From: DASVTR01 sp036387475
GTDB taxonomy: Bacteria; Acidobacteriota; Blastocatellia; Pyrinomonadales; Pyrinomonadaceae
Length of the DNA stretch: 64,000 bases
Reading direction: 5' to 3'
Assembly (NCBI GenBank): GCA_036387475.1
Contig: DASVTR010000013.1
Location: 62,001 to 126,000, forward strand
Shown: piece after piece, positions 35,216-43,635 of the stretch
How the letters are laid out: each line of letters begins with the position of its first letter
How positions within the stretch are numbered: the stretch's first letter is position 1
Translations under genes and position numbers: made by a program
The notes under the pieces: model-generated
Told to the model about the DNA's origin: nothing
The model's input: only the letters and a program-made list of their open reading frames with translations
Databases searched by the model: none

Positions 35216-36091
35216 ATGCAACCGCAGCAATTACTTTTACCCAAAACAGAAGTGAAGCCCTTCAAGGCTCAACTGCTCAAATGGATTGGCAATAAGCAGC
35301 GGTTTGCGCATGAAATCGTTTCCTATTTCCCTGAATATTTCAATAGTTATCATGAACCCTTCTTAGGAAGTGGCGCGGTACTCGGAACGCTTGCTCCAGA
35401 GAGAGCCATTGCTGCTGACAGTTTTAGGCCTTTGATTGGTATATGGCAGACGCTCCGTGAGAGTCCTGAAATTCTAAAGAAATGGTATGCGGAACGGTGG
35501 CAAGCCGTGAAGAACGGCGACAAGGTAGAGGAATACGAGAGGATTAAAGCGAGCTACAATGCACACCCAAACGCAGCAGACCTTTTATTTTTAAGTAGGT
35601 CATGTTATGGGGGCGTAGTGAGATTTCGACAAGCAGATGGTTATATGTCCACTCCCTGCGGCATTCACGAGCCTATTTCTCCTGAATCCTTTACACAAAG
35701 GGTTGACGAGTGGCATCAGCGGACAGTCGGAACAAGATTCATTCACCAAGAATATGAGACGGCAATGAGCGCTGCAGAAGAAGGAGATTTAATTTACTGC
35801 GACCCGCCTTATACTTTCACGCAATCTATTTTGTACGGCGCACAATCTTTTGACTTGGCAAATCTTTTTGAAGTAATTCGCCAATGCAAGCAACGCGGCG
35901 TGTACGTTGCCTTAAGCATTGACGGTACAAAAAAGTCTGGCGACTTTATGTGTAATATTCATATCCCTGACGGACTTTTTGAGCGGAAGATTTTAGTTAA
36001 TTGTGGACGATCAATGTTAAAGCGTTTTCAGATGAACGGAAGAACTCTCGAAAGTGAGATCGTTGCAGATCGGCTTTTACTAACATATTGA
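35216..36091 (+). CDS. DNA adenine-N6 methyltransferase (Dam/D12 class)
   Basis: A 291-residue alpha-class enzyme that methylates adenine in the host's recognition sites. Motif X is 'LLKWIGNKQRFA', motif I (AdoMet) 'YHEPFLGSGAVLG' and motif IV (catalytic) 'DLIYCDPPYTF'. 'FLSRSCYGGVVRFRQADGYMSTP' is typical of D12 enzymes. It is transcribed away from the regulator and endonuclease genes, as in many type II systems. It opposes the reading direction of the cassette array, so it must have its own promoter (35164-35192). Confidence 0.92.
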   Translation: MQPQQLLLPKTEVKPFKAQLLKWIGNKQRFAHEIVSYFPEYFNSYHEPFLGSGAVLGTLAPERAIAADSFRPLIGIWQTLRESPEILKKWYAERWQAVKNGDKVEEYERIKASYNAHPNAADLLFLSRSCYGGVVRFRQADGYMSTPCGIHEPISPESFTQRVDEWHQRTVGTRFIHQEYETAMSAAEEGDLIYCDPPYTFTQSILYGAQSFDLANLFEVIRQCKQRGVYVALSIDGTKKSGDFMCNIHIPDGLFERKILVNCGRSMLKRFQMNGRTLESEIVADRLLLTY

Positions 36092-36160
36092 TCTATCAAA
36101 TGGGTTACATCGGAGCTTACTATCCATCCCAATTCTTCTCTACATCTGTATTAAAGCGAA

Positions 36161-36358
36161 GCCATCTAACGCACATTAGACCGCCATGAGCGGCAAAAGT
36201 CGAACGCCCGCATTGACCGGCCCGCGCGCAGGCATTCAATCTGTGCTGCGAGGAAGTATCTTAACAGCCATGCTAACGTCGGGCATCGCCCGCGCCCCTT
36301 CACAAGCTGTATGAGAGGCAGGCTCGAAGGGCGTCGGGCGCAGGCCGTGTTATGCCTG
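36161..36358 (-). repeat. attC-like site E3 (start of the restriction-modification cassette)
   Basis: On the plus strand the left end is GCCATCTAAC (36161-36170); its reverse complement GTTAGATGGC is also the right end of E2 (34021-34030). The other end is GTTATGCCTG (36349-36358). The middle (36184-36275) matches E2. At nearly 200 bases it is long for an attC and may include a degenerate second site. The 345 bases between the methyltransferase and the next gene hold only this element. Confidence 0.6.
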
Positions 36359-36436
36359 ACGACGGTCAGCTTTGGCCGCGCCTCTTTCCCATTGTCGCGC
36401 ACAGCAGGGCGCAGGTGTAAGGAAATCCCCAGCTGC

Positions 36437-36736
36437 TTACCGTCCGGCAGGTTTGTTCTCTTTGTCTAAGATGTCCGAGAATTTTTGGAAGCCTTGTTTG
36501 TAGTTAGCCATCGCCTTGTTCCACTGGGCGAGGGCTTTGGGATTATCATTCTGGCGGATTATCGCGTCCATCTGCATGATGATTTTGTTAGCTAAGAGAC
36601 AAAGCATGTCGAGGCGCGGTTCGTCTTCGCCATCGGAGCATTCATCATCAATCTGCTCCATTTTTTCGAGGACGTAATCCAGCGATTGGTTGAGTTGGCC
36701 GAAGTTCATCCGGTCGAGTAATTTTTCGTCAATCAT
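36437..36736 (-). CDS. Cassette-borne small hypothetical protein
   Basis: ATG 36736 has a strong AAGGAGAG site 4 bases upstream and gives 99 residues; the longer frame to 36781 is not needed. The protein is acidic and fully helical in appearance ('DRMNFGQLNQSLDYVLEKMEQIDDE', 'LANKIIMQMDAIIRQNDNP'). No family is recognised. It lies between attC-like sites E4 and E3. Confidence 0.65.
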   Translation of the reverse strand: MIDEKLLDRMNFGQLNQSLDYVLEKMEQIDDECSDGEDEPRLDMLCLLANKIIMQMDAIIRQNDNPKALAQWNKAMANYKQGFQKFSDILDKENKPAGR

Positions 36737-36823
36737 ATCTCTCTCCTTTGGGGCGCATGCGCTTGAGGAATCGTCTATCAAAGTATTGCTGAACTCAGAG
36801 CCAGCACGCTGGCGGTCACGCTA

Positions 36824-36935
36824 CAGGGATAACGCCCGCGTTCACCCGCCCCGCGCGGGCATTCAATCTACACCGGAGGAAGAAACTTGAAAGCCATGCT
36901 ATTGAGGCGTCCGCGTTGAATGAGTTGCCGGGCGG
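36824..36935 (-). repeat. attC-like site E4
   Basis: The left end GGGATAAC (36826-36833) reads GTTATCCCTG on the minus strand and matches the end of E3 (GTTATGCCTG) in 9 of 10 bases. The right end carries GTTGAATGAGTTG as in E1 and E2. The middle shares GGCATTCAATCT and AGCCATGCTA with E2 and E3. Confidence 0.62.
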
Positions 36936-37438
36936 CGAGCGTTATGCATCAACGTTAACCACTTTGGTATATTCGAGCGGCATTGAGGCGCTTCACGCTT
37001 GTCCTTCCACTTAGGATAGTAGAGAATTTCAGCCACCATGTCTCCATCAACGGCGTAACCAATCCCCTCATCCTCATCTATATAATGGAAGCTGCCCGCG
37101 TTGCAATCATTTGTCCGTTTATATTTCTGATGGTCAAGTTGGAGACCTGAGAATAATAGTTTCGCTTTGGGATAGGCGATAATCATGACGACCGTATCAC
37201 GTGGCACATTCCAACTTTCATACTCTCTACACTCACCGCTCGAATAGGTGAAAAACACGCGCTCGTCCTCTGTTTCGTAGGCATATCCTCCGCCGTAAGA
37301 AGAAAGCCCTAACATCCGTTCGACATCCTGACGGGTTGAGTGAAGAGGAGTAATACCATGCCAATCCGTGCCAAAGGAGACTCCGCAGAGAGCCAAAGTT
37401 GTACATGTACTAAAGAGCAAAAGCTTTGCTTTTCGCAT
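36899..37438 (-). CDS. Secreted hypothetical protein, first cassette gene
   Basis: A 179-residue protein with a signal peptide ('KLLLFSTCTTLALCGVSFG') and a mature part starting 'TDWHGITPLHSTRQDVERMLG', a motif I associate with small secreted proteins of Acidobacteriota-like genomes. Function is unknown. Its last 12 or so codons ('ARRPATHSTRTPQ') run through attC-like site E4. The ATG is 18 bases from a GTTGAAAGGC that may mark the cassette boundary. Confidence 0.65.
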   Translation of the reverse strand: MRKAKLLLFSTCTTLALCGVSFGTDWHGITPLHSTRQDVERMLGLSSYGGGYAYETEDERVFFTYSSGECREYESWNVPRDTVVMIIAYPKAKLLFSGLQLDHQKYKRTNDCNAGSFHYIDEDEGIGYAVDGDMVAEILYYPKWKDKREAPQCRSNIPKWLTLMHNARRPATHSTRTPQ

Positions 37439-37451
37439 CTTTCAGTGCCTT

Positions 37452-38279
37452 TCAACGCAAACGACCTGATTGGAAGCTGCTTTCTGCATACTGCCGGAGC
37501 GCTTCGGCGAGCGGTGCTAAATGCTCTTTGTAGCGTAGCACCTGTTGATAGTGGCCCGCGGCGACGCGTTTCTCGCCGTAGCGCTCATAGAAGGGCTGCT
37601 CCTTCTCCCAGAGAGATTTGCCGTCATCCGTGTCTACCGGGTGCAGTCGCTCTGTTCTGAAGGCGTCAAGGGACGCGCGGTCAATCGCCGCGTAAACTTC
37701 GTCCTTCATCTCGTTGTAACCTTCGGCTGCCGCCATCTTCCGCTTGAACGCCGCTTCGTCAAGTTGAAGCGAAACACAATCGGCGCAGAGCGTCTGCGAG
37801 CAGGCGATGGGTTTGTTAAAGAGAGAGAAAGCAAGATTCTTGATGGGCTGGCAAGTGGCATGGCTCGCAATCCTGACGGCTGTGTTAATCAACAGACGAC
37901 AGACATCGTGCATCGGGTTGTAGCCTTCGATTGCATCGCCCGCAACCGTAGAGACGCGTTCCTCAATGAGTGCTTCGGCAAGTTCGCGTGCGAGGCGTTT
38001 GAAGAGTTCAAATTCGTGATTGATGATGGCCGAGTAGGCCGAAGCATCCGAGAGTCGCCCGTAGATGCTGCCGCGCCGAGCGCCCGTCTGATCCAGAATC
38101 TTTGAAGTCGAATCGAGCCTCGATTGAGTTGAACGCGCAGAGCCGTCCGTGAAGACGAAGACGCGCGGGCGCGTTATTTCCAGCCAGCCGTGAACGAGTA
38201 ATTCATGGCCCGGATGAGCGACGACCAGGGCGGCGCGCGTCAACGAAGTTAGGGCAGGGGAATTATTTGAAGCAGTCAT
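37452..38279 (-). CDS. PIG-L-like hypothetical protein
   Basis: A 275-residue protein whose start 'AALVVAHPGHELLVHGWLE' resembles the first strand of PIG-L/LmbE deacetylases, but the metal motif AHPDDE is AHPGHE. The rest is helical with several cysteines ('CSQTLCADCVSLQLDE'). It may be an inactive or divergent deacetylase-fold protein. It sits 69 bases downstream of a glycosyltransferase fusion on the same strand, which suggests a role in surface glycan or natural-product modification. Confidence 0.55.
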   Translation of the reverse strand: MTASNNSPALTSLTRAALVVAHPGHELLVHGWLEITRPRVFVFTDGSARSTQSRLDSTSKILDQTGARRGSIYGRLSDASAYSAIINHEFELFKRLARELAEALIEERVSTVAGDAIEGYNPMHDVCRLLINTAVRIASHATCQPIKNLAFSLFNKPIACSQTLCADCVSLQLDEAAFKRKMAAAEGYNEMKDEVYAAIDRASLDAFRTERLHPVDTDDGKSLWEKEQPFYERYGEKRVAAGHYQQVLRYKEHLAPLAEALRQYAESSFQSGRLR

Positions 38280-38348
38280 TTGAGTCGGGGATTATTATGC
38301 TCCTGCTGCCTGTCGTTTGAAGTAATAAATGATAAGAGCGCGGGCTGT

Positions 38349-39878
38349 TTATCGCAGCACGCCGACGCCGGAAAGCCGCTCTACCAGATAAGTTTGTTGA
38401 AAATGCTCTTCATCGAAGAGCAACTGCTCGGAAGCCGTGCGTAGAAATTTGTGACCTTTTCCAATCTTATCATAGTGTACGTGCCAGCCTTTGGCACGCT
38501 CCAGGGGATTCCATCTGGCTTTGCGCTCTCGAAACACTTTCTTCTCGCCGTGCTTCTGCGACCTGACCGGATAGTGCTTGAGCAAAAACTTGAAAGGGTA
38601 GACACGACGCCCCTCAAACGGCATGTCGTGTCCGGCGGATTCGACCATTGAAATCTGCTGCCCGTAATTCTTCCATGCTTTTCTCTGCTGCATATGAGAG
38701 AAGTGCGTGCCGAAGTCGAAATGCCTGAAATAGGCTTCGTGGTCAGCGCCCGCCGTGAACCCGTCATCAATTGGATGAAACTCTATGACGGTGTGGTCTA
38801 CGCAATTATAGCCCGCCTGGTCTACAAGGTAGAGGCCGTCTCTGTAGCTCATCTTCGGCCAGGGAGACATCAATACTTCGTCAGCGCCGCGCCGCACAAA
38901 CCAATCGGCTTCAATCTCCCCGGAAAGTTCTTCCATGCGCGCGAGCATAGCTCCCCAATCGAAATGCGGCGATGGGCCATCCTTTGGAAATCTTTCGACC
39001 GTGACGGGCAACTCTCCTTCCATGCGCTTCGCCAGATCGTATGTCGCATCCGTCGACCAATTTTCGAGAACGTGCACGCTGACTCCCTGCGCAGTCCACT
39101 TCTTAATTGATTCGACGATGATGTCCTCTTCATTGTAAGCCGCCATGAAGGCGACGACGCGAAAATCCTTCGGAGCTTTTACGACCGCTGGCCGACGCGC
39201 CGCGTTGTTTGTTATCACCGCGATGATATTCTTTTTTTCAAAGTTGACGTTATCGCTGGCCGTCAAGCCTATGAATTCCAGATTGAACCCCTCAGAGCAA
39301 AGCATTTGCTCAAACTCTGCCAGATTCCATTTGCCCTTTTGAACTGAACGCGCAGACGCGTTGTGATTCTCGTTTCCGAGAGTTAAATCTCTATCCGAGC
39401 TTGTGATGATACAAACGGGCGCATCATCGAGCCACCTCTTTAACTGCTCAAGCAAATAAGCGGGATTCTCGATTTGCTCCAACAAATTAGCGCAGACAAT
39501 AATCGTTTGCCGAAGAGTTTCCTCATCAAGCTGGATTTTGCAGTTTCGGTCAAACTCTCCTTGTCGCCATGTTCCAAATTCAAAGCGGCTGCGATAGCGT
39601 TTCAGATCGGCGTGGGGAATGACGCCTGTGATTTCAAAACGCGGATAGAATTGCGCCAACTCACGGGCAGTTGCTTCGCCGATTGCCAGCATGTTCGAGC
39701 AGCCGAATAGGTCTCCCAAAAAAGCCGCAAACGGGTAGACATCCAATTGAGGCCGGGCCTTCGGCATCAAGGCCGATTTTAGTATCAAACGTAGTCCGGG
39801 GCCGGGGCTTTGATAAATGAGTCGTGCGGCTGCTCGAAGGCTCGATATGGGTTTGGATAGAGTTTGAAAGCCGGTCAA
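38349..39878 (-). CDS. Methyltransferase-like / family 2 glycosyltransferase fusion
   Basis: A 509-residue protein starting at TTG. The first 220 residues resemble a class I methyltransferase fold: 'CSNMLAIGEATARELAQF' at the AdoMet-loop position and 'TIIVCANLLEQIENPAYLLEQL' as the later strand. The C-terminal part is a GT2-type domain: 'FRVVAFMAAYNEEDIIVESI', 'HVLENWSTDATYDLAKR' and 'EADWFVRRGADEVLM' at the place of the DxD metal motif. Such fusions occur in surface polysaccharide loci. The acceptor is unknown. Confidence 0.7.
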   Translation of the reverse strand: MTGFQTLSKPISSLRAAARLIYQSPGPGLRLILKSALMPKARPQLDVYPFAAFLGDLFGCSNMLAIGEATARELAQFYPRFEITGVIPHADLKRYRSRFEFGTWRQGEFDRNCKIQLDEETLRQTIIVCANLLEQIENPAYLLEQLKRWLDDAPVCIITSSDRDLTLGNENHNASARSVQKGKWNLAEFEQMLCSEGFNLEFIGLTASDNVNFEKKNIIAVITNNAARRPAVVKAPKDFRVVAFMAAYNEEDIIVESIKKWTAQGVSVHVLENWSTDATYDLAKRMEGELPVTVERFPKDGPSPHFDWGAMLARMEELSGEIEADWFVRRGADEVLMSPWPKMSYRDGLYLVDQAGYNCVDHTVIEFHPIDDGFTAGADHEAYFRHFDFGTHFSHMQQRKAWKNYGQQISMVESAGHDMPFEGRRVYPFKFLLKHYPVRSQKHGEKKVFRERKARWNPLERAKGWHVHYDKIGKGHKFLRTASEQLLFDEEHFQQTYLVERLSGVGVLR

Positions 39879-39984
39879 AATATCTTTCTGCTGTAAAGGC
39901 TCTGTCGAGATGAACGTCTGAAGCCGCGAGCATATTTACTTGAATTGATAATTCGAGTCAATTGTTTTCCGGCGCATGCGGAAA

Positions 39985-40026
39985 AGAGCGACGCGGCCCG
40001 ATTAAACAAGCCGCGTCGCTCTCTTT
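39985..40026 (-). terminator. Intrinsic terminator
   Basis: GAGCGACGCGGC pairs perfectly with GCCGCGTCGCTC; on the minus strand CTTTTCC follows. It lies 30 bases behind the secreted-protein gene at 40056. Confidence 0.85.
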
Positions 40027-40055
40027 TGGGGAGACTTCGGTTGAACCGGAAATGG

Positions 40056-40853
40056 TTATTCGGTGGGCGTGGCCGTCATGGTAAAGCGCGCGGCGGGCAC
40101 GACCGTTTGTAGATCGTAGTTGTCAATCGTCAGGTCTGCGAGACGCTGGCCGCGCAGTTTAGTGACGACGCGGAAGGGAAGCATCATACAACTGACGCGA
40201 CGATAATCGCTGCGGTCTTCCTCTACCATGACGGTGCTGTTGTAGCGGGTCAGCACTCTGCTAATCAGGAAAGAGTTCTTGTTGATGTAGTAGCGAACAG
40301 TGTCCTGCGGCGTGAACTTGACTTCGACCACGTAGTTGCCGCCTTCGTCGCGCTGGCGCACTGTGGTCAGCGAGCCTTCGATGGCGCGATTCAATGTGCT
40401 GAAGCCCATCATCCCCCAATGCTTCGAGGCTACGACTTCAGAGACGCGCACTTCCTGCCCCATCAACATACCGCCGCCTTGCGTACCGGTGTAGACAAGG
40501 AAGGTCGGGCCGACGACCATGCCGCCCGTCGGGCTGATGTCCAGACGACGGCGCATTTCGCGGTCTTGATAATCCGTGATATTGACTTTGACTTCGACGA
40601 CACCGGCGAGCGTGGTTGCGCCCGCAGAGGCAAAGGCAGCAGCGTTGACGAAGCCCTGACTGCGTGCCGTGACGTATTGCAGGCCGGCATACTCCGTGCC
40701 GCCCTGTGCTACGCGCGTCACGCTGAGCAACTCGCGGCCCGTCAAATCATCGGCGGCGCTTGGGCGCGTCGTCGCCGGAATCATCAAAGCCGTCACCGCC
40801 AGCAAACAGGCGGCAAAGACTAAGACTTTAGTTTTCAACGTTCTTCGTAACAT
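40056..40853 (-). CDS. Secreted hypothetical protein
   Basis: ATG 40853 has GAGGAGG upstream and starts a signal peptide ('VLVFAACLLAVTALMIPATT'). The 265-residue protein is rich in beta strands ('TFLVYTGTQGGGMLMGQEVRV', 'VRYYINKNSFLISRVLTRY'), in the style of outer-membrane lipoprotein carrier-like folds, but no named family is recognised. It is followed by a strong terminator. Confidence 0.65.
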   Translation of the reverse strand: MLRRTLKTKVLVFAACLLAVTALMIPATTRPSAADDLTGRELLSVTRVAQGGTEYAGLQYVTARSQGFVNAAAFASAGATTLAGVVEVKVNITDYQDREMRRRLDISPTGGMVVGPTFLVYTGTQGGGMLMGQEVRVSEVVASKHWGMMGFSTLNRAIEGSLTTVRQRDEGGNYVVEVKFTPQDTVRYYINKNSFLISRVLTRYNSTVMVEEDRSDYRRVSCMMLPFRVVTKLRGQRLADLTIDNYDLQTVVPAARFTMTATPTE

Positions 40854-41399
40854 GATAGGGAATTCCTCCTCAAGTTTTAGGTGCGACCGCGCCGTGCCTG
40901 CACGCTCAAGGCGCGAGAGCGCAGGCGCGCGCTTGTGGGCCAGAGGCTTTGGGGATTGATCCTCTGAGAAAACTTCCTTGAAACACGTGGTATTGACCGA
41001 CTCCGCCCGCGAAATTTGCGCGCAAAATGCGGCGTTGTAAAGTGTGCGATTCTGAATAATTATCACCAGAGAGGGCCATGCAGGGCACGGCAATCCGGTT
41101 TGCTTCTATGCTTCTGAGAAAATCAGCGCGGATGTTACTGACGCTTGCGCCGGATGTCAATAAATTATCCGTCTCGGATTGATCTGTTTCCCACGCTCCG
41201 GTCATCATAAAAGAGATTTTAGCCGTTTGATTCCTTCCATTCTACTAACGCGAAATCGCCGAAGTAATTGAATCACAGGCCGGGCAAATTTTATCGTCGC
41301 TCGTGAAAGGTCAATCAGCAGAAAGCATCAAAGGCTCTATCTTAAAAGAGCAGGCGAAAATAGTATAATCGGATATTTATTGAACCACCGTGCGGGAGC
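40854..41399. other. Gene-free stretch of 546 bases
   Basis: Between the PP2C stop and the secreted protein start. I see no convincing gene: the one longer frame (40906-41208, minus) has no Shine-Dalgarno and no recognisable content. It holds the ribosome-binding site of the gene at 40853 and a plus-strand TATAAT (41364-41369) with no good -35. Confidence 0.5.
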
Positions 41400-42344
41400 T
41401 TAGAGATTCTTGCTGGGATTGTCCGTCGTTGGCTCCGTATCGTTGAGGGTGTTGTCGTCTTCCATCGGCGGTAGCTCGATGGTGATTCTCTCGCTCGCAG
41501 GCTCTTGCAAATCATCGCCGTCGAAGCGAGCCAGGACGACCGTGATATTATCTTCGCCGCCGCGATTGTTGGCCTCATCGACGAGCTTGCTGCAAGCCAC
41601 CGCCAGATCGCCGTTGGCCTCCATCACAATCCGCCGCATATCCTCCGCACGCAGCTTGCCCGATAGCCCGTCGCTGCACAAAAGCAGCAGGTCTCCGCGT
41701 TTAATACGCAGACGGCAGGTGACGGGAGCAAGCTCGCCCTGCGCGCCGAGGGCTTGCAGAATCACGTTGCGAAACATGTGTGTCTCGGCTTCGGCCTCGC
41801 TGATTTGCCCCACGTCGACAAGCTGCTGTACGAGCGATTGGTCTTTGGTCGCCAGCTTGATGGAATCTCCGCGAATGATGTAGGCACGGCTATCGCCGAC
41901 CTGCACGAGGTCTAGCAAATCACCTTTGACAGCCGCGCCCGTAAAGGTCGCGCCCATTCCGCTGTAACGAGAATCTTCCTGACTCTTGTGATGTATTTTC
42001 AGGTTCGCGTAGATGGTCGCATTGCGTAGGTAGTTGCCGAGCGACTGCTCATCGTTGGCATCGTCTTCGGACTCATCCGAATCGCTGCCGACAATCATTT
42101 CCCGCACCTCTTCGACGGCCATGCGGCTGGCGACATCGCCCGCCAGCGCGCCGCCCATCCCGTCGGACACGACCAGAATCAAGCCCTTCTCGCCCAGATT
42201 CAATTGGCGCAATGTTTCGGGCGGCTCATTCCCGTCCGTACACGTCCAGGTCTGCCCCGAAGATAAATCGAGCAGGAGAAAATTGTCTTCATTCCCACGC
42301 CGTACACGACCAACGTCGGATTTTGCGTGAAGGTCTACAATCAT
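41400..42344 (-). CDS. PP2C-family Ser/Thr protein phosphatase
   Basis: A 314-residue metal-dependent phosphatase. 'AKSDVGRVRRGNEDNFL' is motif 1, 'LILVVSDGMGGALAGDVAS' motif 2, 'GMGATFTGAAV' and 'VQVGDSRAYIIR' the core, 'LLLCSDGLSG' the later metal motif and 'NRGGEDNITVVLARF' the last. It probably reverses phosphorylation by Hanks-type kinases such as the one at 47807-49435. The acidic C-terminal tail is disordered. Dyad H10 ends 6 bases before the ATG; no Shine-Dalgarno is visible. Confidence 0.93.
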   Translation of the reverse strand: MIVDLHAKSDVGRVRRGNEDNFLLLDLSSGQTWTCTDGNEPPETLRQLNLGEKGLILVVSDGMGGALAGDVASRMAVEEVREMIVGSDSDESEDDANDEQSLGNYLRNATIYANLKIHHKSQEDSRYSGMGATFTGAAVKGDLLDLVQVGDSRAYIIRGDSIKLATKDQSLVQQLVDVGQISEAEAETHMFRNVILQALGAQGELAPVTCRLRIKRGDLLLLCSDGLSGKLRAEDMRRIVMEANGDLAVACSKLVDEANNRGGEDNITVVLARFDGDDLQEPASERITIELPPMEDDNTLNDTEPTTDNPSKNL

Positions 42345-42350
42345 AAGAAA

Positions 42351-42417
42351 CAGTTTTCAGTCTTCAGTCTTCAGTTTTCAGTTTAGGCAAGAAGCTGAAA
42401 ACTGAAAACTCTAAACT
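42351..42417. repeat. Heptamer-repeat dyad H10 (CAGTTTT word)
   Basis: The left arm (42351-42385) is CAGTTTT/CAGTCTT/CAGTCTT/CAGTTTT/CAGTTTA. The right arm (42394-42417) is GCTGAAA/ACTGAAA/ACTCTAA. It joins the end of the cystathionine gene to the start of the PP2C gene. The same word as H1, 38 kb away. Confidence 0.9.
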
Positions 42418-43550
42418 TTGCTTAAAGCTTGATCCAGGTCAGCGATAATGTCGTCCGTGTCCTCTATGCCGACGGAAATGCGCACCAGGCCGTCTGTGAT
42501 GCCGAGCCGCGAGCGCGTTTCGGGCAGCACGGAGGCGTGCGTCATCGTGGCCGGATGTGAGATCAACGTTTCGACACCACCCAGGCTTTCAGCCAGCGTG
42601 CAGAGCTTAACAGATTCTAGCACAGTGCGCGCAGCCGCGAGCGAGCCGACATCGAAAGCCACCATCCCGCCAAACCCCTTTTGCTGGCGCTTTGCCAAAT
42701 CGTGCTGGCGATGCGAGAGCGAGCCGGGATAGTAAATCTTCTGCACTTTCGGGTGCTCTTCTAGAAACTGTGCGACGGCGCGACCCGAACGGTCATGCTG
42801 TTCCATCCTGAGCGCCAGGGTCTTCGTCCCGCGCAAGACCAGCCACGAATCAAACGGCGACAGGATAGCGCCCGCGCTATTCTGCACAAAACCTATCCAG
42901 TTAGCATTCTCTTCATCATTCAAAACGACGATGCCGCCGACGCCGTCCGAATGACCGTTCAAATATTTAGTCGTGGAATGCACCACTATGTCAACACCAA
43001 ATTCGAGCGGTCGCTGCAAATAGGGCGACATGAAAGTATTGTCGCAGACGACGAGCGCGCCCGCCGCGTGCGCCACATCTGCGACGGCCTGTAGGTCTGT
43101 GACGATCATCACGGGGTTGGTCGGCGTCTCGACAAAGATCATCCGCGTATTATCTTTAATCGCGGCCTCGACGTTTCCAACGTCCGACGTATCAACGAAA
43201 TCAAACTCGATATTATAGTTGGCGAGAATCCGGCTGAAGAGGCGAAACGTCCCGCCATAGGTGTTATCCGAAACGATGACGTGCTGGCCCGCCTTGACGA
43301 GCCGCATCGTCGCGTCAATGGCCGCCATCCCGGAAGCAAAGGCGAAGCCGAAGCGCGCGCCTTCGAGCGCTGCAATGTTCTGTTCGAGCGCGGCGCGCGT
43401 CGGATTCTGCGTCCGCGCATACTCGTAGCCCTTGTGCTTGCCTAAGCCCTCCTGCTGGTACGTCGAAGTTTGATAAATCGGAACAGTCACAGAACCCGTC
43501 GTCGGGTCTGCTTCCTGTCCGGCATGAATGGCTGTTGTTGCAAATCCCAT
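42411..43550 (-). CDS. Cystathionine gamma-synthase/gamma-lyase family enzyme
   Basis: A PLP-dependent Cys/Met metabolism enzyme, 379 aa. The signature 'VVHSTTKYLNGHSDGVGG' carries the PLP lysine; 'YEYARTQNPTRAALEQNIAALEGA' and 'VFVETPTNPVMIVTDL' are typical. Sequence alone does not separate synthase from lyase. With the adjacent cysteine/cystathionine beta-synthase-like gene upstream, reverse transsulfuration (methionine to cysteine) is attractive. Dyad H11 ends 7 bases before the ATG. Confidence 0.93.
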   Translation of the reverse strand: MGFATTAIHAGQEADPTTGSVTVPIYQTSTYQQEGLGKHKGYEYARTQNPTRAALEQNIAALEGARFGFAFASGMAAIDATMRLVKAGQHVIVSDNTYGGTFRLFSRILANYNIEFDFVDTSDVGNVEAAIKDNTRMIFVETPTNPVMIVTDLQAVADVAHAAGALVVCDNTFMSPYLQRPLEFGVDIVVHSTTKYLNGHSDGVGGIVVLNDEENANWIGFVQNSAGAILSPFDSWLVLRGTKTLALRMEQHDRSGRAVAQFLEEHPKVQKIYYPGSLSHRQHDLAKRQQKGFGGMVAFDVGSLAAARTVLESVKLCTLAESLGGVETLISHPATMTHASVLPETRSRLGITDGLVRISVGIEDTDDIIADLDQALSKV

Positions 43551-43557
43551 AAGCTAA

Positions 43558-43635
43558 ATGATGAAGTATGAACGCGGAACGATGAATGAAAGGAAAATCA
43601 GTTCATCGTTCATCCTTCCGCGTTCATCGTTAATC
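43558..43635. repeat. Heptamer-repeat dyad H11 (GTTCATC word) overlapping a stop codon
   Basis: The left arm (43558-43590) is ATGAAGT/ATGAACG/CGGAACG/ATGAATG. The right arm (43601-43635) is GTTCATC/GTTCATC/CTTCCGC/GTTCATC/GTTAATC; its last unit contains the stop codon of the cysteine synthase gene. Confidence 0.88.

Larger units (their letters stand above)
33396..37456 (-). mobile_element. Integron-like gene-cassette array without integrase
   Basis: Read on the minus strand, four attC-like sites (E4 36824-36935, E3 36161-36358, E2 33893-34030, E1 33396-33456) each follow a gene or gene group whose neighbours lack them. The genes are small and unrelated, and the central cassette is AT-richer than the flanks. 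The first bases of each cassette match the reverse complement of the end of its own site: 10 of 10 for the restriction-modification cassette and 9 of 10 for the 36.4-36.8 kb cassette. No intI-like gene is in the window, so this fits a cluster of attC sites lacking an integrase. None of the heptamer dyads lies inside it. Confidence 0.7.

Noticed and set aside
36166..36402. Open frame of 78 codons on the minus strand
   Set aside because: It lies entirely within attC-like site E3, has no ribosome-binding site and codes for Arg-rich low-information sequence.
40906..41208. Minus-strand frame of 100 codons between PP2C and the secreted protein gene
   Set aside because: No Shine-Dalgarno, no recognisable motif, and it overlaps the leader of the next gene.
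41364..41369. Perfect TATAAT on the plus strand
   Set aside because: The base group 17 upstream (CTTAAA) is a poor -35, and no plus-strand gene or RNA structure follows.
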